NCBI GenBank assembly: GCA_017847885.1
Contig: JAGAUA010000019.1
Span: 109,839 to 173,838 of the forward strand
DNA length: 64,000 nt
Direction: 5' to 3'
DNA from: Oscillospiraceae bacterium
Lineage (GTDB): Bacteria > Bacillota > Clostridia > Oscillospirales > Ruminococcaceae
Part shown: piece by piece, positions 42,881 through 51,101 of the stretch
How the letters are laid out: each line of letters opens with the position of its first letter
Numbering within the stretch: the stretch's first letter is position 1
Notes under the pieces: model-generated
Database searches by the model: none
Told to the model about the DNA's origin: nothing
What the model saw: the letters and a program-made list of their open reading frames with translations, nothing else
Position numbers and translations under genes: made by a program

Positions 42881-42961
42881 AAAAGCAGGATATTATGATA
42901 AGTTATAAATTTGTTGGGAATGTGGGGTGACAGCTAATCTCCGATAAAGGTACAGACAAAA

Positions 42962-42998
42962 TGTGCTTTGGTACAAGTTCCGTACTAAAGCACATTTT
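42962..42998. terminator. Bidirectional terminator hairpin
   Basis: TGTGCTTTGGTAC pairs with GTACTAAAGCACA over 13 bases with one mismatch and is followed by TTTTAA. It separates the element remnant from the antitoxin-like fragment. Confidence 0.65.
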
Positions 42999-43161
42999 AA
43001 TGGTAATGATTTAAAAATGATTTTGAAGTTTTTGCCGAACCTTTTTCATATGCAAGCGCTTCTTCAAGTCCTGACATAATGCCGGAGAAGAAATCTATGC
43101 TGCTGAAATTCTGCTCAATTTCTTCATTGGAAAGTGTGCTTTTGAATTCGAGTTCTGCCAT
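42997..43161 (-). pseudogene. Antitoxin-type N-terminal fragment
   Basis: 54 residues from the ATG at 43161 (AAAGGAAT upstream): AELEFKSTLSNEEIEQNFSS, then IDFFSGIMSGLEEALAYEKG. FFSGI(M)xGLEEALAYEKG is the opening of HigA-type antitoxins, which normally continue with a second domain of the helix-turn-helix type; here the frame ends early after 15 unrelated residues. The palindrome upstream could be its operator. No toxin gene is present next to it. Confidence 0.5.
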
Positions 43162-43186
43162 ATATATTCCTTTCAGATTCATTATT

Positions 43187-43207
43187 ATATACGATATTAT
43201 CGTATAT
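43187..43207 (-). promoter_or_regulatory. Palindromic operator before the antitoxin fragment
   Basis: ATATACGATA-T-TATCGTATAT, perfect 10-bp arms with one central base, 26 bases before the antitoxin-like start. Antitoxins usually bind such palindromes at their own promoter. Confidence 0.5.
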
Positions 43208-43341
43208 GTCAATTGGTGTTTTGGGGCATATAAAACTCCCGAAAACAACATCATTCTTGTCAAAGCTTTTAATATAGTGTATAATAATCATAGTGTAATA
43301 TGGCAGATCATTAATGGATGCTTTTATAAGCAGGAGGAAAT

Positions 43342-44049
43342 ATGAAATTTGATAAGAAAGTAGTTGTAGTAACCGGCGGTGCAAATGGAATAGGAAAGTG
43401 CATAGCGGAAGAATTCGCAAAGCAGGGTGCTTTTGTTGAAGTGATAGATATTGCAGAAAACGGCGAGCATTATAAAGGCGATATCAGCAAAAAAGAAACA
43501 CTTGAAGCATTTGCCGATCATGTAATAAATAAGCACGGACATATTGATTATCTAATAAATAACGCACTTCCATTGATGAAGGGTATTGATGAATGCAGTT
43601 ATGAGGAGTTTGAATATGCCCTTGCAGTTGGAGTTATCGCACCTTTTTATCTTACAAAACTGTTTGCAAAGCATTTTTCGGAGAACGCAGCAATAGTAAA
43701 TATCGCTTCATCAAGAAACAGAATGAGCCAGCCGCAGACAGAGAGTTACACTGCCGCAAAGGGCGGAATATCGGCGCTTACTCACGCACTTGCTGTAAGT
43801 CTTTCGGGAAAAGTAAGGGTCAATTCCATTTCTCCGGGATGGATAGATACAGACTACAAGGTTTATACTGGTCCCGATGCATATCAGCAGCCGGTAGGAC
43901 GAGTAGGCAACCCAATGGACATAGCAAATGCGGTGCTGTTTCTCTGTTCCGATAAGGCAGGCTTTATAACGGGCGAGGACATCTGCATTGACGGCGGAAT
44001 GACAAAGCAGATGGTTTATCACGGTGACTGCGGATGGTCGCTGAAATAA
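43342..44049 (+). CDS. Short-chain dehydrogenase/reductase
   Basis: 235-residue NAD(P)-dependent oxidoreductase. Rossmann motif TGGANGIG (11-18), the NNA motif (LINNALPL), the catalytic Ser in NIASSRNRM, the Tyr-Lys pair in ESYTAAKGG and the PGWIDTD turn are all present. The Asp at the end of beta-2 (EVIDIAENG) points to NAD. It is followed 47 bases later by a flavodoxin gene, so the two may serve one redox step. Substrate unknown. Confidence 0.88.
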   Translation: MKFDKKVVVVTGGANGIGKCIAEEFAKQGAFVEVIDIAENGEHYKGDISKKETLEAFADHVINKHGHIDYLINNALPLMKGIDECSYEEFEYALAVGVIAPFYLTKLFAKHFSENAAIVNIASSRNRMSQPQTESYTAAKGGISALTHALAVSLSGKVRVNSISPGWIDTDYKVYTGPDAYQQPVGRVGNPMDIANAVLFLCSDKAGFITGEDICIDGGMTKQMVYHGDCGWSLK

Positions 44050-44096
44050 AAATCAGAAGAAAAGCACATTGATTTTATGTAAAAAGGAGAAAAATT

Positions 44097-44558
44097 ATGA
44101 GCAAGAAATTAGTAGCATATTTTTCGGCAAGTGGTGTGACAGCAGGTGTTGCAAAGATGCTTGCAAAAGAAGCAAATGCAGATATTTATGAGATAAAGCC
44201 TGCTGTTCCATATACAAAGGCAGACCTTGACTGGATGGATAAGGGTTCACGAAGCAGTATTGAAATGAGCGACCACACTTCTCGCCCCGAAATTGCCGAC
44301 AAAAATGCAGATATTTCATCGTATGATACGATTTATCTGGGATTTCCGATTTGGTGGTATATTGCTCCGACAATTATAAATACATTTCTTGAAAGCTATG
44401 ATTTTTCGGGAAAGAAGATCATACTTTTTGCAACATCGGGCAGCAACGGATTCGGTAAAACAGCAGATAATCTGAAACCAAGCGCAGCATCATCCGAGAT
44501 CATTGAGGGAAAAGTAAATCCTAAAGCAAATGATATAAAGAAACTTGCCGGTATGTAA
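44097..44558 (+). CDS. Flavodoxin
   Basis: 153-residue electron carrier. FMN phosphate-binding loop [11 protein letters not shown] (near 8-18), the tyrosine/tryptophan loop [13 protein letters not shown] and the second flavin loop [16 protein letters not shown]. Size and motifs fit flavodoxins of the NADPH-flavodoxin type (about 150 residues). AAGGAG precedes the ATG. It likely acts with the upstream dehydrogenase. Confidence 0.85.
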   Translation: MSKKLVAYFSASGVTAGVAKMLAKEANADIYEIKPAVPYTKADLDWMDKGSRSSIEMSDHTSRPEIADKNADISSYDTIYLGFPIWWYIAPTIINTFLESYDFSGKKIILFATSGSNGFGKTADNLKPSAASSEIIEGKVNPKANDIKKLAGM

Positions 44559-44594
44559 GTTATGAATAATACTGAAGAAACCGATTTATATTAT

Positions 44595-44655
44595 TATATA
44601 GGGTGCATTTTGATATAGTATTATTAGAATTGCACCCTATATAGAAGCTTTTTTC
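44595..44655 (+). terminator. Terminator after the flavodoxin gene
   Basis: 13-bp stem TATATAGGGTGCA/TGCACCCTATATA with a 23-base loop, followed by AGAAGCTTTTTT. The same word TGCACCCTATA occurs near 58370. Confidence 0.75.
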
Positions 44656-45119
44656 ATGACGGAGTCAGGATCAGGGGTGTTCCTGTAACAATAGGCGGAT
44701 GCTCATATATTCCTATTCCCGATGAGATCAATGTGAAGGACAAGATCTTTGAGATAACGGAAATGGCGGAGATGCCGTCGATATTGCTATAAAGCTTTGT
44801 CTTTACTGTATGAAAACTCAGATATTCATGGATGGAAATAAACGTGCATCGGTTATCTTTGCAAATCATTATCTGATTACACACGGACAGGAATTTATAG
44901 TTATTCCCGAAAAAGCAGTTCCCGATTTTAATACTAAACACCAATAAAAAGCGGGAAAAAATCTGCGCCGAAATCCATTATACGCAAGATTGTCGGCTTG
45001 ATTTTTTCCATATTTTAAATGGTGTTTAGTATAAGAAACTGCTTGTGAAATACTATGAGGATGATGATATTGATGTGATTTCTGAATTTATGAAGGAAAG
45101 GTGCTGGAAGAATTTTTGA
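44650..45119 (+). pseudogene. Fic-family gene, broken and interrupted by a MITE
   Basis: Without start. The reading GVRIRGVPVTIGGCSYIP is the N-terminal region of a Fic-type AMPylator/toxin. After a frame slip near 44770 the core follows: DIAIKLCLYCMKTQIFMDGN-KR, that is the Fic motif with Gln in place of the His. Up to PEKAVPDF the frame is open to 44930, then the MITE breaks it. Joining across the element gives PDF-KKLLVKYYEDDDIDVISE and ends at 45119 with CWKNF. The gene therefore has a lost start, a frameshift and an insertion. Confidence 0.7.
44931..45032. mobile_element. MITE-like element, 102 bases
   Basis: Perfect 13-bp terminal inverted repeats (ATACTAAACACCA and TGGTGTTTAGTAT) and a second inner pair (GGAAAAAATC and GATTTTTTCC). 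Flanking TA dinucleotides are a likely target duplication. Removing the element and one TA restores an open Fic frame (PDFKKLL). The size, TA target and repeats match elements mobilised by IS630/Tc1-type transposases; no transposase is encoded. Confidence 0.75.
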
Positions 45120-45202
45120 TAGATGGCATTGATAGCGTGTTTACAAATACAGTGAAAATAAGCGGATTCAGACTTGAAATACTAAGGAAACGCTGATTAA
45201 TA

Positions 45203-45337
45203 CTAAAAACCATTTAAACTGTAGACAAAAAATCTGCGCAAAAGAGTCTGAATATCTCCTGTTGTTTCACAATCTGCCATCAGAAGCTTTACAAGCTCCA
45301 TTTCCTTTTCGCTTAAACCGTGATTTCTGTTTGCCAT
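45203..45337 (-). pseudogene. IS256-type transposase N-terminal remnant with a MITE half
   Basis: 44 residues from the ATG at 45337: ANRNHGLSEKEMELVKLLMA, then CETTGDIQTLLRR, the start of a Mutator/IS256-type transposase. It is cut after residue 35 and runs into AGATTTTTTGTC and ATACTAAAAACCATTTAAA (reverse), which is half of the MITE at 44931. So a second MITE copy is fused to, or broke, this transposase. Confidence 0.5.
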
Positions 45338-45467
45338 AATACTTTACCTCCACTTTTATTTGTGGTTATTATTGGCATTTACACAGTTGGATATTCAGAC
45401 TCTTTATTGAACTCTTTTATTAAGTAAGTTTTCAATTTTCCTATCAATATCTTATCAAATACCTTAT

Positions 45468-46331
45468 TCATTTCAGCGGAAAACAAATATCGATCTCCAT
45501 ATATCCGTCCTCTCTCACATTTCGGTATATGTCAAATATCGGTCTGTCATCAAGCTGATTTCCTGTCTTTGAAAGCCACCTGCAGAATACCTCCTGATAT
45601 ACCATAAACATAAACTGCGGAAATCCCTTAAAGTGATATACCGCATACTTCCCACCCTCAAAAGTATGAGTCAAAAGACCGTTATCCTCTTTCAGAGCAG
45701 GATGATCGGGAAAAATAGTCTGGCACAGCTCATACATACATCTGTTTTCATCTGTGATCGTTGGGTCGTCAATGGTGGCTTCAATATAAAGCGTATCTTC
45801 CGAAGAAAGATGCTCATACTTTTTGATAAACCTGCACCATTCTTCCGGCAAATTATGATAATTGCCTTTCTTGCGCTCATATATGACATGATGATTGGGA
45901 AGCTGCTCGACAGTTATTAGGTTTTCCGAGCTTTCCAACTCGTCAATAGATATTCCGTGAAAAAAAGAGCTTTGCTGAACCATTTGCTCGCTTTTCTTTC
46001 TGAAATCTGCAGGCGATACATTCAGATGCTTCTTGAATGCTGTTGCAAAATTTGAGGAAGAATATCCATAATCAACGCCGATCTCCGTTATACTTTTATC
46101 CTTTTCAACTTTAAGCCGCCATGCGCTTCTTTCAAGGCGAACACGCTTGATAAACTGATACAGCGCCTCGTCTGTGTCCTCTTTAAACATACGCATAAGA
46201 TGATATTTTGAATAACAGCAATGCTTCGCAACATCATCTACGGTAATATCTTCCTCTATATGGTCAAATATATAATTTATCGCTTTGTTTATAACTGCAC
46301 TTCTTATCACAGCGCTGTTTTTATCTTCCAC
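45468..46331 (-). CDS. AraC-type regulator with GyrI-like ligand domain
   Basis: 287 residues. The N-terminal AraC helix-turn-helix pair (DITVDDVAKHCCYSKYHLMR, SITEIGVDYGYSSSNFATAF) is followed by a GyrI-like small-molecule-binding domain (from about 125, LPNHHVIYERKKGNYHNLPE, MEIDICFPLK at the end). This Rob/SoxS-like layout, found in drug-responsive regulators, fits the MATE pump gene seven bases upstream in the same operon. The ligand is unknown. Confidence 0.85.
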   Translation of the reverse strand: MEDKNSAVIRSAVINKAINYIFDHIEEDITVDDVAKHCCYSKYHLMRMFKEDTDEALYQFIKRVRLERSAWRLKVEKDKSITEIGVDYGYSSSNFATAFKKHLNVSPADFRKKSEQMVQQSSFFHGISIDELESSENLITVEQLPNHHVIYERKKGNYHNLPEEWCRFIKKYEHLSSEDTLYIEATIDDPTITDENRCMYELCQTIFPDHPALKEDNGLLTHTFEGGKYAVYHFKGFPQFMFMVYQEVFCRWLSKTGNQLDDRPIFDIYRNVREDGYMEIDICFPLK

Positions 46332-46338
46332 TTCCGTA

Positions 46339-47664
46339 TCACCTGCTTTCGATCATCTTTTTTTGCATCATTATAAGCCACACCGAAACGATAGCCGTTA
46401 AAACCTCTGTTGCAGGAGCTGCAAGCCATACTCCCGTCATTCCCCAGATCGCAGGGAAAATGAATGTAAATGCAAGGAGCAGAACAATACCTCTCAATGA
46501 CGATATCAACGCAGAACTCTTGGCATCTCCGCAGCTTGTGAAATACATTGAATTTATCACATCATATCCCATAAACAGAAATGTTACGGCGTAAATTTTG
46601 AATCCCTTGGAAACCATATCCGCAACAATGTCGCTGCAGCCGAACACACCTGCATAGCTTCTCCCAAAAACGAAAAAGAACACTGCAAATATCAAACCAA
46701 TAACGAACAATATCTTATTCGTGATCCTGCGCAACTCCATTGCGGTTTCATATTCCTTTGCACCCCGGCAAATACTTATAAGTGAAGTGATTCCCTGACC
46801 GAAACCGATCGCTATCATGCTGAATCCGTAAACAGCAAACCCAAGTATCGTAAATGCGGCAACACCCTCCGTTCCCACATATTTCATCAGCACAAAATTA
46901 AACGCAAACATAGAAACTGCACTTGCCATTTCGCCGATAAACTCCGATGAGCCATTGAAAAAAGTTTCCTTATTCACCGCCTTGTCAAAGCTGAAACGCC
47001 TGAACTTTATGCTTATTGATGGCTTGAAAAAGTAAACAAGCTGAACGATTACCGCAACTGCCTGAACAAAAAGCGAAGCTATCGCACTTCCTTGTACACC
47101 CATTGATAATCTGCCGACCAGAATATAATCAAGTACAGCATTCAGAACGCAGCTTGCGATACTGACAAGCATACACACCTGTGGCTTTCCGTCTGCACGG
47201 ATAAACATTCCGAGTATAGTTCCGATAACCATAAGAGGGTAATTGAAAAGCATTATCTTGTAATACTCCGTGAAGTAACCTGACAGCTCTCCGTCCGCTT
47301 TCAGCACATTCAGAATAGGGGAGAACAGCAGAAACACCGCAAGCGATGTTAATATGCAGATAACCGAGGCTGTAACGATAGTCTGTGAGAAAACTTCGGA
47401 AGCCTTGTTTTTGTCCTTTGCTCCAAGCAGTCTGCCGCATATCACAGAACCGCCGACGCCTACGCACAGCCCTACGCCGAGGTAAAAATAAAGTATCGGC
47501 AATCCCAGATTAATTGCCGCAAGCGCATTTTCACCCACATAGTTACCGGTGAAATATCCGTCGGTTATTGTAATCACCGTTTGCAAAAGCATTGCTATAA
47601 TGCTCGGAACCGAAAACATAAGGATAGTTTTCAGCTTATTTTCTTTGATTGCGTTTATTTCCAT
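46339..47664 (-). CDS. MATE-family multidrug efflux transporter
   Basis: 441 residues, 12 predicted helices, typical MATE start IKENKLKTILMFSVPSIIAM and repeated Gly/Pro-rich turns. It exports cationic drugs in exchange for Na+ or H+. First gene of a two-gene operon with the AraC/GyrI regulator, so expression is probably induced by its substrate. The ATG follows AGGAGA. Confidence 0.9.
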   Translation of the reverse strand: MEINAIKENKLKTILMFSVPSIIAMLLQTVITITDGYFTGNYVGENALAAINLGLPILYFYLGVGLCVGVGGSVICGRLLGAKDKNKASEVFSQTIVTASVICILTSLAVFLLFSPILNVLKADGELSGYFTEYYKIMLFNYPLMVIGTILGMFIRADGKPQVCMLVSIASCVLNAVLDYILVGRLSMGVQGSAIASLFVQAVAVIVQLVYFFKPSISIKFRRFSFDKAVNKETFFNGSSEFIGEMASAVSMFAFNFVLMKYVGTEGVAAFTILGFAVYGFSMIAIGFGQGITSLISICRGAKEYETAMELRRITNKILFVIGLIFAVFFFVFGRSYAGVFGCSDIVADMVSKGFKIYAVTFLFMGYDVINSMYFTSCGDAKSSALISSLRGIVLLLAFTFIFPAIWGMTGVWLAAPATEVLTAIVSVWLIMMQKKMIESR

Positions 47665-47860
47665 ATTACATCTCTCCTTTACTTGATTCTATTATAGAGA
47701 TGTAATCAAAAATTTTCTTCTGAATTTGTGCTATCTGTAAGGGACACAGTACAAAACCGGTTTATCGAGTAATTTGACCCTACGATTGGAATTTTGAAAC
47801 GATCACATTTCAACTATCTTTCTGTGGATTTATCGATCAGCTTTTTTATCCGATAGGAAT
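47665..47860. other. Intergenic gap with dispersed short repeat
   Basis: 196 bases between the pump operon and the methyltransferase gene. CCGGTTTATCGAG and GATTTATCGATCAG are versions of the word seen before several genes farther right (50.4, 55.3, 57.2 kb). No terminator was clear. Confidence 0.4.
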
Positions 47861-48478
47861 TTATCTCACAAAATCAGCCTTTACTAGCTTTTTTCCGTTT
47901 GGCAAAGTATATTCATCGGTCGATATACAACTATATCTAACACTCCGCATATGATCTATCAATTCAGCCATTTCAATTTGGTGGTGAATACTGTTTAAAC
48001 CATCAAACGAATGAAGATATGGAGATTCTGAAACAAATTCTTCATCGGTATTGATTTGAATACCGCAGGAAATATATTTGGGGTTTACCTGCTTTATAAC
48101 ACTCTGAAAGCACTCATATCCAATATATTCGATAAGCAGATTTGCAACAACAAGATCCGCATTTGGCAGTTTGAAACTCTCGGTAATCAAGTCAATGCAG
48201 AGGCACTTTAATATATTTTCTAAATTACTGAATCTTTTCTTAACTTCCTGCAAATATTCCGAATTCACATCAACACCATAAACAATTGAATATTTTCCGG
48301 CATCAATATGTTCAAGACCATTTCCTCCTGCAACGCCTAAAACCATAGCACTATCAACAGGATATGAATTTAATTGTACTTTCATCATTTCATTAAGCAC
48401 TTGCAGCTGCATTACTGTATCTGATTTCATATGATTTTCATAATCAGAAAGATTGATTGATTTCCAAGGGTTATTCAA
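47861..48478 (-). CDS. SAM-dependent methyltransferase (class I)
   Basis: 205 residues. Motif I is VLGVAGGNGLEHI (about 46-58), the acidic end of strand 2 is VYGVDVN, and PNADLVVANLLIEYIG is motif IV/post-IV. Size and pattern match small-molecule methyltransferases of the UbiE/type 11 class. No operon partners in the same direction within 80 bases; substrate unknown. Confidence 0.75.
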   Translation of the reverse strand: MNNPWKSINLSDYENHMKSDTVMQLQVLNEMMKVQLNSYPVDSAMVLGVAGGNGLEHIDAGKYSIVYGVDVNSEYLQEVKKRFSNLENILKCLCIDLITESFKLPNADLVVANLLIEYIGYECFQSVIKQVNPKYISCGIQINTDEEFVSESPYLHSFDGLNSIHHQIEMAELIDHMRSVRYSCISTDEYTLPNGKKLVKADFVR

Positions 48479-48559
48479 TTATATTCACCTACAATTTCCG
48501 ATTTTTCAATTTTTTTCAATATAGTCTTGCACTGGATATTTTTTTAATCATTTGTCAGC

Positions 48560-49066
48560 CTATTTGATCTCTCGCCCTGTTCTGATATAGTGTCCTTCCT
48601 GAACAGCCAATAATGTTGCTATGGAACAAACTGCAACAGCACTATATTTCAGCTCAATAACGAACAATGTAAAGGGCAGAAAAAACAGCAGCAAGCCTGT
48701 GATTTTGTTCATAACAGTATGTTCGACTACGATTTTTTTATTGCAGACAAAACCCAATATGATATTTGTGATTTTAATTACTGCTATAATCAGGATCCAT
48801 ATCCAAAGCCACCTTGGAATATTCATCACAGGTAACAGCTTGACTAAGGCTGCCGACACAAATATAAAATCTGCAGCAGTGTCGAGCCTTGACCCAAATG
48901 TGCTGACGGAGTTTGTCTTTCTTGCAATAGTTCCGTCAACCATATCGGTAAGTCCGCAAAGAAGATACATAACATAAAACCAAGGCGAAAACACCGGAAA
49001 GAACAGCATCAATATGCTGAATATAATTCGACAGCTTGTAATTATGTTTGCAATGTGTTTTTTCAT
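48560..49066 (-). CDS. CDP-alcohol phosphatidyltransferase family protein
   Basis: 168-residue membrane enzyme with four to five helices. The family signature D-G-x2-A-R-x8-G-x3-D-x3-D is exact: DGTIARKTNSVSTFGSRLDTAAD. It would join a CDP-linked lipid head with an alcohol, for example in phosphatidylglycerol-phosphate synthesis; the alcohol is unknown. GAAACA-rich upstream; stands 33 bases downstream of the flavin reductase gene. Confidence 0.85.
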   Translation of the reverse strand: MKKHIANIITSCRIIFSILMLFFPVFSPWFYVMYLLCGLTDMVDGTIARKTNSVSTFGSRLDTAADFIFVSAALVKLLPVMNIPRWLWIWILIIAVIKITNIILGFVCNKKIVVEHTVMNKITGLLLFFLPFTLFVIELKYSAVAVCSIATLLAVQEGHYIRTGREIK

Positions 49067-49099
49067 AATGCTTTTTACTCGAAGATATCCTTGTTTCGG

Positions 49100-49681
49100 T
49101 TATTTACCGTCAATGGGAGGTACAGCTCCGGTTAATGCTTTGATCATCCAAGCCATGTTTCGACCCAGATTATATGCGATCTCCATTCCCTCCATGTCTT
49201 TTTTTACCTCATCGGGAGTATTGCCGAAAACCATACACCAATAGGAAGACGCAACCAAAGGCTGTTCGCATACCAACGGATATTTGTTCAGCACCTCCAA
49301 TGCGGAGGTTGTCCCTGCTCTTCTTGCAGAAACAATACAGCCGTAGGGCTTGAACCGCAGTTTATCTCCGTATGCGGCATACAGTCTGTCAAGATATGCG
49401 ATGAGTGTTGCATTTGGCGAAGAAAAATAAACGGGTGAGCCAATTATCATTCCGTCCGCTTCCGCTATCTTTTCAGCGGTCTGATTTACTATATCGTCGC
49501 GAATACAGCGTCCTGTTTTCCGACAGGCAAAGCACCCTTTGCATCCGGGAATATCCTTATCTCCGATGTTTATGATCTCAGCTTCAACGCCATTCTCCGA
49601 TAATCCCCGAGCCACCTCGTTAAGTGCTGTATATGTACAGCCTGCCGTATGCGGACTTCCGTTCAGTAAAACTGCCTTCAT
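49100..49681 (-). CDS. NADPH-dependent FMN reductase, flavodoxin fold
   Basis: 193 residues with VLLNGSPHTAGCTYTALNEV as FMN phosphate-binding loop, GCKGCFACRKTGRC with four Cys, and IIGSPVYFSSPNATLIAYLD as the second flavin loop. It belongs to the iron-sulfur-less flavodoxin-like reductases, which reduce quinones or nitro compounds in Clostridia. A detoxification role is inferred from the surrounding genes. Confidence 0.85.
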   Translation of the reverse strand: MKAVLLNGSPHTAGCTYTALNEVARGLSENGVEAEIINIGDKDIPGCKGCFACRKTGRCIRDDIVNQTAEKIAEADGMIIGSPVYFSSPNATLIAYLDRLYAAYGDKLRFKPYGCIVSARRAGTTSALEVLNKYPLVCEQPLVASSYWCMVFGNTPDEVKKDMEGMEIAYNLGRNMAWMIKALTGAVPPIDGK

Positions 49682-49682
49682 A

Positions 49683-49823
49683 GGTCATTTGCTCCCTTTT
49701 CTGTATTTTTTTGTTTTCGATTTTTACTTCAGATAACTCCTTGTATGTTCCGACTTTCTCATAAAGCCTTTGTGCAGCAATATTGTTGTCGTCGATATTT
49801 GTATCAAGCAGAATATACCGTCA
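49683..49823 (-). pseudogene. GNAT acetyltransferase C-terminal fragment
   Basis: About 47 residues ending YILLDTNIDDNNIAAQRLYE and KVGTYKELSEVKIENKK, the last strand and helix of a GNAT enzyme. The start, acetyl-CoA loop and other strands are missing; upstream sequence is unrelated. The frame overlaps the start of the flavin reductase gene. Confidence 0.6.
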
Positions 49824-49930
49824 AATATTTGCGTGTGCGCTCGTGGCGATGTACGTTGTTAATTTATGCGAATTTGTCTGTTTTGTCAACGCATGGGGGG
49901 ATTTTCATTTCCTCGACAAATTGGAAGTTG

Positions 49931-50350
49931 CTAAATTCCTTTAATCAAGAACATCTCCATTGGTTGCTCATACCCTAGAACATCTATAACAAAACCGCCA
50001 CAATCTTTATACCCTAATTTTCTATAAAAATGCTGCGCCTCTTCATCAACCTGTGTAGATGTCAGAAGCATACCATATCCTTGTGATTTCATATCCTTTT
50101 CCCAATGTTCTATAAGTTTCTTTCCATAACCTTTTCCGTGATAATTCCATTCAACAAATAACATTGTACAAAATGGCGTATTATCCCAAAAAAGATTATA
50201 TCTCAATAATCCTATTGGTTTATTATCATATAATAAAATGTATCCCCTTTTATCTCTAACTTTATTATCAAATTCTTGTTCTGGCAAATGCTTATCAAGA
50301 CTATACCAAAACTCTTTATCTTCTGATTGAACATACCTAATTTCTAGCAT
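49931..50350 (-). CDS. GNAT-family acetyltransferase
   Basis: 139 residues. Acetyl-CoA pyrophosphate loop VEWNYHGKGYGKKLI (about 88-101, R/Q-x-x-G-x-G/A variant) and the YILLYDNKPIGLLRYN strands mark the fold. It would acetylate an amine or amino acid; target unknown. A conserved promoter-leader cassette (50383-50516) precedes it, shared with other acetyltransferase genes of the window. Confidence 0.8.
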   Translation of the reverse strand: MLEIRYVQSEDKEFWYSLDKHLPEQEFDNKVRDKRGYILLYDNKPIGLLRYNLFWDNTPFCTMLFVEWNYHGKGYGKKLIEHWEKDMKSQGYGMLLTSTQVDEEAQHFYRKLGYKDCGGFVIDVLGYEQPMEMFLIKGI

Positions 50351-50382
50351 TTCTTCACCTCTCTAAATTCAAACTATCTATC

Positions 50383-50516
50383 CCTAAAAATTCCGATATG
50401 TCAGGCAGTTTATCTACCCGATTCATTTCATTATAATCCAAACTATAAATATAGTCAAGAGGAGAACGAACAGATCTATATAACAAATACGTTCCTTTCG
50501 GGAAAAGCCAAATGAA
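50383..50516 (-). promoter_or_regulatory. Repeated promoter-leader cassette, copy A
   Basis: Minus strand: TTGACT, 17 bases, TATAAT, then a leader with AAATCGGGTAGATAAACTG-like and GACATATCGGAATTTT words. The sequence is close to 57219-57350 over about 130 bases, with a shorter relative near 56589-56650 and 58255-58320. It drives the GNAT gene. A short open frame across it (50355-50540) is an artefact of this sequence. Confidence 0.65.
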
Positions 50517-50685
50517 AAGTAACAGCAGACACAACAGCAAGTAAAAATCAATACTGCGAACAGGGACAAGAATATTTGACCGTAAATTGTAGCTTTTTAC
50601 GAGTGCTATTGACTTTTTTCAGAAGAACGAGTACACTGTAATTATTGTTACAGAACGCTCGTTGCAGAATAAGGAGAACAAGGAA

Positions 50686-51063
50686 ATGAAGAAACGCTAT
50701 TTCATCCCGGCCTGTATGCTGAGTGCTGCGGCTGTGGGTTTTGTGATTTTTGCTATGGGGCATCCGGAGCTGTCCTTCCCGTGGGATAATTGGGTAACAG
50801 GCATCCTTTACGGGGGGTATACAGATGTAGTGGTGCTGCTGTTTATTCTTGCCTTTTGTAAAAAAAAGACTCGCTTAAATATCCTGACAATTATTTTTGA
50901 ACTTGGTGCAGTTTTCTTCCTTGTTCAATCTCTATTGGGGTTGTTTCCGAACGGGCAAGTCAATTGGTATCTGCCCTTAGCTATGGTATTGAACTGCATT
51001 GCGATTTTTCTGAACTTGGCACAACAGAGAAAATACAAAAAGAGCGATAAAACCAATCAATAG
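50686..51063 (+). CDS. Small four-helix membrane protein
   Basis: 125 residues, four predicted helices (FIPACMLSAAAVGFVIFAMG, VVVLLFILAF, ILTIIFELGAVFFLVQSLLG, YLPLAMVLNCIAIFLNL) and a basic C-terminus. The start after AAGGAGAACAAGGAA is at 50686. TTGACT and TACACT lie 17 bases apart upstream. Not recognised; the next gene in the same direction, an exported hydrolase, lies 38 bases on. Confidence 0.65.
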   Translation: MKKRYFIPACMLSAAAVGFVIFAMGHPELSFPWDNWVTGILYGGYTDVVVLLFILAFCKKKTRLNILTIIFELGAVFFLVQSLLGLFPNGQVNWYLPLAMVLNCIAIFLNLAQQRKYKKSDKTNQ

Positions 51064-51101
51064 TAATTTATCACGATTTTGGCATTTGAGGTGTAATAAC
51101 A

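Noticed and set aside
44654..44944. 96-residue minus-strand frame opposite the Fic remnant
   Set aside because: Antisense of the degraded Fic gene, whose motif is clear on the plus strand.
50355..50540. 61-residue minus-strand frame before the GNAT gene
   Set aside because: The bases are a repeated promoter-leader cassette shared with 57219-57350; frame is not kept in that copy.
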